Part shown: piece by piece, positions 58,901 to 64,000 of the stretch
Position numbering within the stretch: position 1 is the stretch's first letter
Layout of the letters: each line of letters begins with the position of its first letter
DNA from: Epiperipatus broadwayi
Lineage: Eukaryota > Onychophora > Udeonychophora > Euonychophora > Peripatidae
NCBI GenBank assembly: GCA_028023455.1
Contig: JAQFVV010006203.1
Coordinates: 7,842,821 to 7,906,820, forward strand
Direction of reading: 5' to 3'
Length of the DNA: 64,000 nucleotides
Translations under genes and position numbers: made by a program
The notes under the pieces: generated by a model
Databases searched by the model: none
What the model was told of the DNA's origin: nothing
What the model saw: only the letters and a program-made list of their open reading frames with translations

Positions 58901-60120
58901 TGATAAAACAAATATACCGTACTGCACATACATACTATGATACAAGTTAATTTAAAATTAGATATCAATAAAAATAATTAGTAAAAAAAATACTTATGGT
59001 ATATAAAGTATGTACAGACATTTTAAAACGTTTCTTTTCTGCATATTAAGTATTTATGAATTTTAACTATCAAATAAAAGCAGATTTATAAAGTACTGTA
59101 ATATTTTTGAATATTAGTATTTATAACATATTTGCTAAAATTTGAATCAAATTAAAATTAACAAACAAACAAACAAAACAAAACATAATAACAATTTTAA
59201 AAATGAAACTGTTTCCTAAAACTTATCACAAAGCTTGTTATTAAAGTAATGGGCACAAATTGATTAAGATTGTTAGGAAAAATCATTGTATAGTCACTGT
59301 ATGAAGGAGTATTAGTGTACATTAATATAGCAAAAATTAAATTACTAACCTTTTTTATTCTTATGATAAAAATTATGATAATGAAAGCGAAAGAGCAATA
59401 TTTAAGTGATCTAAAATTGTTTATCTATAAGTTGAAGCAGAGAAGCTATATGTTTATAATTTGATATAGCATTTGGATAACTCTACTAAGCAGTTGCAAT
59501 GAGAAGTAAAAAATTAAAATTTCATTTTTTTTTAATTACTTCTAATTATTTTATATATATATTTTTTCAAATTGTGAATAAATAAAATTCAGTATATCTT
59601 GAGATAGTGGATATGGCAGCTTCAATGAAGTGGATATAATTTTTTGATTATTCCTATGGTACAACAATTAGCATAAAAAATACATAAGACTAAGACTGTA
59701 TTTCAATTTATAAATTACCTTACTGTTTAATATTCAAATAAAAGTTATTATGATAATGCTCATATGTAAAATTTTAAATCTCAATATTATTATTTTTTTA
59801 AATAAAAGATAATTATATAACGTAAGATATTTACCTAATATCTGTTTTCTTGCTATATTAAAATATACTATTTTTTTTTTTGTTCAAATCAAATAAATGT
59901 CAAAACTATTTTGAATAATTTTAAATAAAAATTTAAAAACTTAAAATATTTGATAGTGATATTGATGTTGTACATTATTTCTTTAAAAACAAATATATAT
60001 ATACTTGATAATTTATTGCTTGTAATGATCATTTTTCCTTAACAAAGTACTCAAGTAATGATCCCATTTCTTTGTTTAATGTTAATATCATTATCAGAAC
60101 ATTTAACAAAATATTTGCAT
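55990..60120. other. long AT-rich stretch without recognised features
   Basis: About 4.1 kb with homopolymer runs (A18 near 57103) and TA runs. Short open frames on both strands show no family resemblance, splice structure or compositional change. Confidence 0.55.
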
Positions 60121-60129
60121 AATCTAATC

Positions 60130-60854
60130 CAGGGGTGGGCAAACTTAAAAGTAGCATGATTGGCTTTTATATTTATTATCTATTGGCGATAGACTTTTTT
60201 ATGTCTCACCAAAACATAAGTCATAACATATGATGCTTCAGTTACAATTTTAGATTGTTGAAATAAAGGTTGCTGGGCACCCAATTTGGGTTTTTAATTC
60301 TTTTAACTTTCATTTTCTTAATTTGCTGTTGGCAGGGTAGTCATTTTGATACATTTTGTGCAAACTGAAAAAATGCCTCTCCAAATTTCCTTTCTTCACT
60401 AAGGCTACAGTAGCACGACATATCAGATAAAAACATTTGTCTCTATACATAGTAAAAAAATATAGTTCCTCCCAGTCATTATGAAAATGGTACATTTGTT
60501 GTTTTTTAGCAATTATATTTTATCTAAAATTAAGAGATTAAAAATTTTTTAAAATAAAATTTTGTATTAAATAACAAATTCCCCTTCAAGCTAAAAAACG
60601 TAGTACATTTCAATGCAAATTTCTCAATTGCTAAATTTTTTAGAATAAGAGCAAAACAAAATACTTAAAAACACATAGATAATACATTGTACTGCCGCCC
60701 GAGCGCTACCATCAGTCAACTCAATTATAGAATTTATAAATATAAATGTAAAAATAAAAATATTCGGAATTCAGACAACAGTAATCTGAAGGCAGAAAAG
60801 TCTGCAATTAACTGTCAAGCTGTGCGTGATTGATCGGTCGATTGCCCACCCCTG
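60130..60854 (-). mobile_element. hAT-type DNA transposon, internally deleted
   Basis: Ends are CAGGGGTGGGCAAACT at 60130 and, on the minus strand, CAGGGGTGGGCAATCG from 60854, sharing 13 exact bases that are characteristic of hAT elements. The flanking 8-bp duplication is ATCTAATC (60122-60129) against ATCTAATA (60855-60862), 7 of 8 identical. The 725-bp element keeps only the N-terminal part of a transposase on the minus strand, so it is nonautonomous. Preserved ends and readable coding make it one of the younger insertions here. Confidence 0.9.
60181..60495 (-). pseudogene. hAT transposase N-terminal zinc finger and linker
   Basis: The 61-residue frame from 60495 reads WEELYFFTMYRDKCFYLICR, then ATVALVKKGNLERHFFSLHK, then YPANSKLRK. 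It contains a complete C-x2-C...H-x4-H finger (CFYLIC contributes the CxxC, RHFFSLHK the two histidines), the DNA-binding type found at the start of many animal hAT transposases. After a frameshift the next part reads GAQQPLFQQSKIV, TEASYVMTYVLVRHKKV, matching the following linker, then stops at about 60181. The dimerisation and catalytic regions are deleted. Confidence 0.8.
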
Positions 60855-60859
60855 ATCTA

Positions 60860-62300
60860 ATACATATATAAACAAAAAAAAACCCCAAGCAGGAATATAT
60901 ATATTATATACAAAAACTCAAACATAATACACATTTATGTATATACTCAATCACAAACTAACAATATTAATTCAAATAAAACACAATTGTCTTTAGATTG
61001 TTTTACCCCAAATTATTTTGAAAGACGTTTTTCTTTAGGCAAGATTGTGTGCATATTTGTGTATGCAAATGAATGTATTTTCTCTGTCCATATACGAGGG
61101 GATGGGGCAGCCCCAAAATAATTGGAATTTTATAATAAAAAATTGTTTATTTATTTTGTGTTATAAATTTAATCTCTCAAATTACTATGCATTTGATGCA
61201 ATATACAAGTCTAAACATGTTTTCATTTTTAAAGTAGTCGAGAAGAGTGATGCTTTTTAATGCATCATTTTTTCCCACCACTTCTAAGTCTGCAAAAAAA
61301 AAAAAAAAAAAGATACTTTTTCATTCAAGATAAAAAAAAATTGCCGAAGCAAGATCAAATGAATATGACTGATAGATAAACTGGGTCAAGCTGAATTTAA
61401 TTAAGTGTTTCACACTCAAGGCTGTGAGAGATGATACTTTTCTAGGGTGGAGCCGCTTGCATTTCTTTTCTTCGCCACAAAACAGGATGTTTACATTTTA
61501 TTGCAACACATAAATGTTTCAGAACTTGTAGATACATTTGCAGGCAAAAAAAAAAAAAATCAGAGTTGTTTTGACTTTAGACTTCATTTGTGACGCTTTT
61601 TAGGGATGTGGTAAATTTAACATTTCAATTAAACCATTTATTAACTTATGTTTTTGCGAGATCAGATTGGGTAATCTGTTTTAAGCATTACAACTGTTTT
61701 TGCTGCCGTTTTCTGTAAACAAAAACATGCTTTAACATTGTTTGAACTTTTCAGTCACTGAAAAAATTGACAAATACATAAAATGTACTTCACAAAAAAA
61801 TGCGCTGCATGACATCATGATTTCACATAATGATGTCATTTGGCAGATTCATACATATATTTCAATAACTATTAATTTGCAATAAAATAAAAAACTCCTC
61901 TTTCTTATTAGACTTTTTCAAAAGACCAATGAAATGTTACTTAGTGAAAGTTATTCAAAATAAAGTATTTCCTATAATGTAGAGTATGTCAGGGTTTTCA
62001 TTTTTATAATTAAGCCATATATATGTAATAGCTAGTTAGCTAACATTTTATATAGAAATAATATTCCAAAATTCATGGTCTTCGATTTTACTTTTCTTTT
62101 TTTTATATATTTTGTGTCAGGTAACTAAAATGGCTTCATTCTCAACTTTATTCCTGAAATAGTTATTCTTGACTCAAATCCAGATTATTTTCATGATAAG
62201 TGATGATTGCAGCTCTTCCAATGGCAATATTTTTGAGGATATGATGAGAAGTAGAGTTTGATATCTAAGGAATATTCTTCGATTATCTTTAAGGTTTCCC
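60860..62300. other. noncoding stretch, partly less AT-rich
   Basis: TACGAGGGGATGGGGCAG at 61093 resembles a mariner terminal repeat start, but no opposite end or transposase is visible. The part 61430-61860 is less AT-rich and has no recognised coding content. Confidence 0.4.
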
Positions 62301-62309
62301 TTTATAGTA

Positions 62310-63510
62310 AGACCAAGTATGACTTTACTTATCAGTGCAGATGCTATGCTTCTACAATTCTTTGATGTAAGAATTGTAAGGGAAGCCACTCTTTATATTG
62401 ATCAATTCATATGTAAGAATATCAACAAGAGATGGTCTAGGCTTAAAAAATGGATACTATCCTCAGCGAAAGAGATGAGGTTATTTTTTTGTAGGGTCAA
62501 TGCCAGAAGGCATAATCAAATGTCCATATCAAGAATGGTGGGAAAAACATGGCACCATATACCAGTTTTTTCAAAAGCTATAAAATATACTACATATATT
62601 TTACTTATGAAATTTCTGCATTTTGCTGATGAAAATGTTATGAGTCAGAAACTCAGTTTAATGCCTTGTTACATTTAACAGCAGATAAAAAGTTTTTTGC
62701 TCTATAATCTGATCTAGAAACAGTACAATTCTAAAAAGAGAATCTCTTTTAGTGAAATTTTTCAGTTTGTGAAAATCAAAGTCACCATATGTGTAGTTTT
62801 TCTTTTTATACTAGGAAAGATACAATATAATACTTATCCAGTCAGCACTAAAAGTATTCATCTGGTAGTATCACAAAAGATAATTGGTACAGATAACTAA
62901 CTCTTGCAAATATACTTGTTAGAGAGAAGACAGATATTAGTTTTGAAAAGGCACAATAAAGACCAATCTGCCTTTTGAGCAACATTCACAACACATCCAC
63001 TGAATGTCTGGGGTCAATGCGGTGAAATCCACTGTACTATATAATTATAATCTTTTCAAGGGCAGTATTGATTGTTGTGATTAACAGCTATCATTTTGTT
63101 GCACAAGTAGGAAACATCAAAAAATATTATAAAAAAATATGTAGGCACTTCATGGATTTAGATGACTGAAATGCTTTTGTGTTGTACAAAAACATACATC
63201 TTTTGAATTTCAAGATGGCAATTATCAATGAGATTTTGGGATTTTGTAAGCCAATTCCACATCAAGAACTCCATGAGAAAGACCTAGCACTACTCCTTTA
63301 TCTTTTTGTCTAACTGGTCAATATTTCTTGAACTGCATTCCATCCAACCCTATCAAAAAAGATCACTCAAGACAATGCCATATTTGTTGCTTGAAAGTAA
63401 AGTGCATAAAAAAACAACAAGATTTTGATGTAAAGAATGCAAGATTGGACTACACCTGGAGTCTTATGTAAAGTATCCAGAGGAAATTATGGTTTTTGCT
63501 TATTGCTTAG
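62310..63510 (+). pseudogene. piggyBac-type transposase pseudogene
   Basis: The open frame 62319-62678 ends with KTWHHIPVFSKAI, then LMKFLHFADE, matching the piggyBac block TPIFSKxMxxxRFxxILRFLHFADN near the start of the catalytic domain. Downstream, with stops and shifts, are KYYKKICRHFMDLDD-stop-NAFVLYKN and LLNFKMAIINEILGF at about 63121-63243 (family KxxLxHLLDxAxxNAYILYK...DFRxxLxxEL). QCHIC and CKECKIGLHLESYVKY near 63370-63470 are two zinc-ligand pairs of the C-terminal cysteine-rich finger. The central catalytic part near 62700-63000 is hardly readable. No TTAA-flanked ends were located. Transposition activity is excluded. Confidence 0.75.
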
Positions 63511-63564
63511 AAATTTGTAATATTTGAAATATAAGCATAATTCATATACTTGGAGTTTAAATGT

Positions 63565-63700
63565 AATTATAGGGGATTTGAACACAGACTTTCAAGCTCC
63601 CCTTCAACTATTCACTCTATCTCACAATACTGATACACATGATCACACATGTGAAAAAGATAAATAATCTCCAATATAGGTAGATAATAATCTGGACCAG
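63565..63700 (-). repeat. tRNA-derived SINE copy, minus strand
   Basis: On the minus strand GTGAGATAGAGTGAATAG resembles an A box and TGTGTTCAAATCCCC is a good B box, about 45 bases apart. The upstream part forms an inverted repeat with the plus-strand copy at 63725-63830. Confidence 0.5.
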
Positions 63701-63804
63701 ATGATGAGTGCTTTCAGCAGTAAATAAGTATATTGGAGATCATTTATCTTTTCATGTGTGTGGTCATGTGTATCGGTTGTATGACATAGTGAGTAACTGA
63801 AGGG
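63600..63804. repeat. inverted repeat of two SINE heads, about 75-bp arms
   Basis: Arm 63600-63676 and arm 63731-63804 are reverse complements at roughly 85 percent identity by eye, with a 54-base spacer. Shared blocks include ATTGGAGAT, TTATCTTTT, ATGTGT, GATACACATGA and CCCTTCA. Both arms appear to be the same tRNA-derived SINE 5' part in opposite orientation. The right copy lacks the B box. Confidence 0.7.
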
Positions 63805-63830
63805 TATGTAGAAATTTGTAGATTTTATAA

Positions 63831-64000
63831 AAACTTAATTAATGAATAAATTATAAATAAATCCAAATAATAGACAACTCATTGATCTACAACTTAATTT
63901 AATATTGTCTAATCGATTTTCATTCTAATACGATTCTTCTCAAGATATCATTTTTAAAATTTATTACGTGACAAAGAAGGTTCTACAGCAATGATTATAA
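63831..64000. other. AT-rich window end
   Basis: Nothing recognised. Confidence 0.5.

Noticed and set aside
61093-61115. TACGAGGGG start resembling a mariner terminal repeat.
   Set aside because: No inverted partner or transposase was found within several kilobases.
62174-62389. Minus-strand frame opposite the piggyBac remnant.
   Set aside because: Shadow of the plus-strand piggyBac coding remains.

Overview
This window looks like AT-rich nuclear DNA from an invertebrate animal with a large, transposon-filled genome. By eye it is about three quarters A+T. Three things support this reading. No long uninterrupted ORF reads as an intact host protein. The recognisable coding remnants are animal-type transposable elements: RTE, Jockey-like and Tx1/L1-like LINEs, Penelope-like elements, piggyBac, hAT, Merlin and pogo-like elements. 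Several tRNA-derived SINE-like copies are scattered through it. The phylum cannot be fixed from sequence alone. There is no sign of operons, ribosome binding sites, rRNA genes or CRISPR arrays.

Layout. 1-6 kb: AT-rich DNA with two tRNA-derived SINE heads and one 56-bp segment (5019-5074, plus) that has the form of a spliced coding exon. 6-11 kb: a tandem duplication, a decayed Penelope-like GIY-YIG endonuclease, an unusually GC- and CpG-rich 1.6-kb island, and inverted copies of the Penelope 3' part. 12.8-13.9 kb: a foldback element with arms of about 500 bp. 14.6 kb (minus): the best host-exon candidate. 16.4-17.1 kb: LINE reverse transcriptase remains. 18.3-21.2 kb: two direct tandem duplications. 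20.1-23.1 kb: two oppositely oriented Tx1/L1-like LINE 3' parts. 25.0-25.6 kb: a second foldback element. 27.7-28.3 kb: a possible Pol II promoter. 31.3-32.7 kb (minus): a decayed Jockey-like reverse transcriptase. 34.4-38.0 kb: two inverted Penelope copies flanking a pogo-like DNA element and a nearly perfect 190-bp palindrome. 39.3-40.6 kb: an LTR-like segment. 43.6-47.0 kb (minus): an RTE LINE into which a Merlin-type element inserted with an exact 8-bp target duplication. 50.0-51.6 kb: further hairpins and more members of the foldback family. 53.1-54.3 kb: a pogo-like element. 55.6 kb: a palindromic MITE. 60.1-60.9 kb: an internally deleted hAT element with terminal repeats and target duplication still visible. 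62.3-63.5 kb: a piggyBac transposase pseudogene. 63.6-63.8 kb: an inverted SINE pair.

The elements do not form a pathway. The window is a record of successive insertions, nested insertions, inversions and decay. The two signals least explained by known families are (i) a foldback family of at least three full copies and one half copy (perhaps also a short fragment). It shares one core motif (GCTCTGATGAAGACTG, a short hairpin, then GAAAC) and the same outer arm. (ii) the 95-bp-arm palindrome at 37.4 kb, embedded between 64-bp direct repeats. Both exon candidates could be parts of host genes with very long introns. They lie on opposite strands, so they would belong to different genes.
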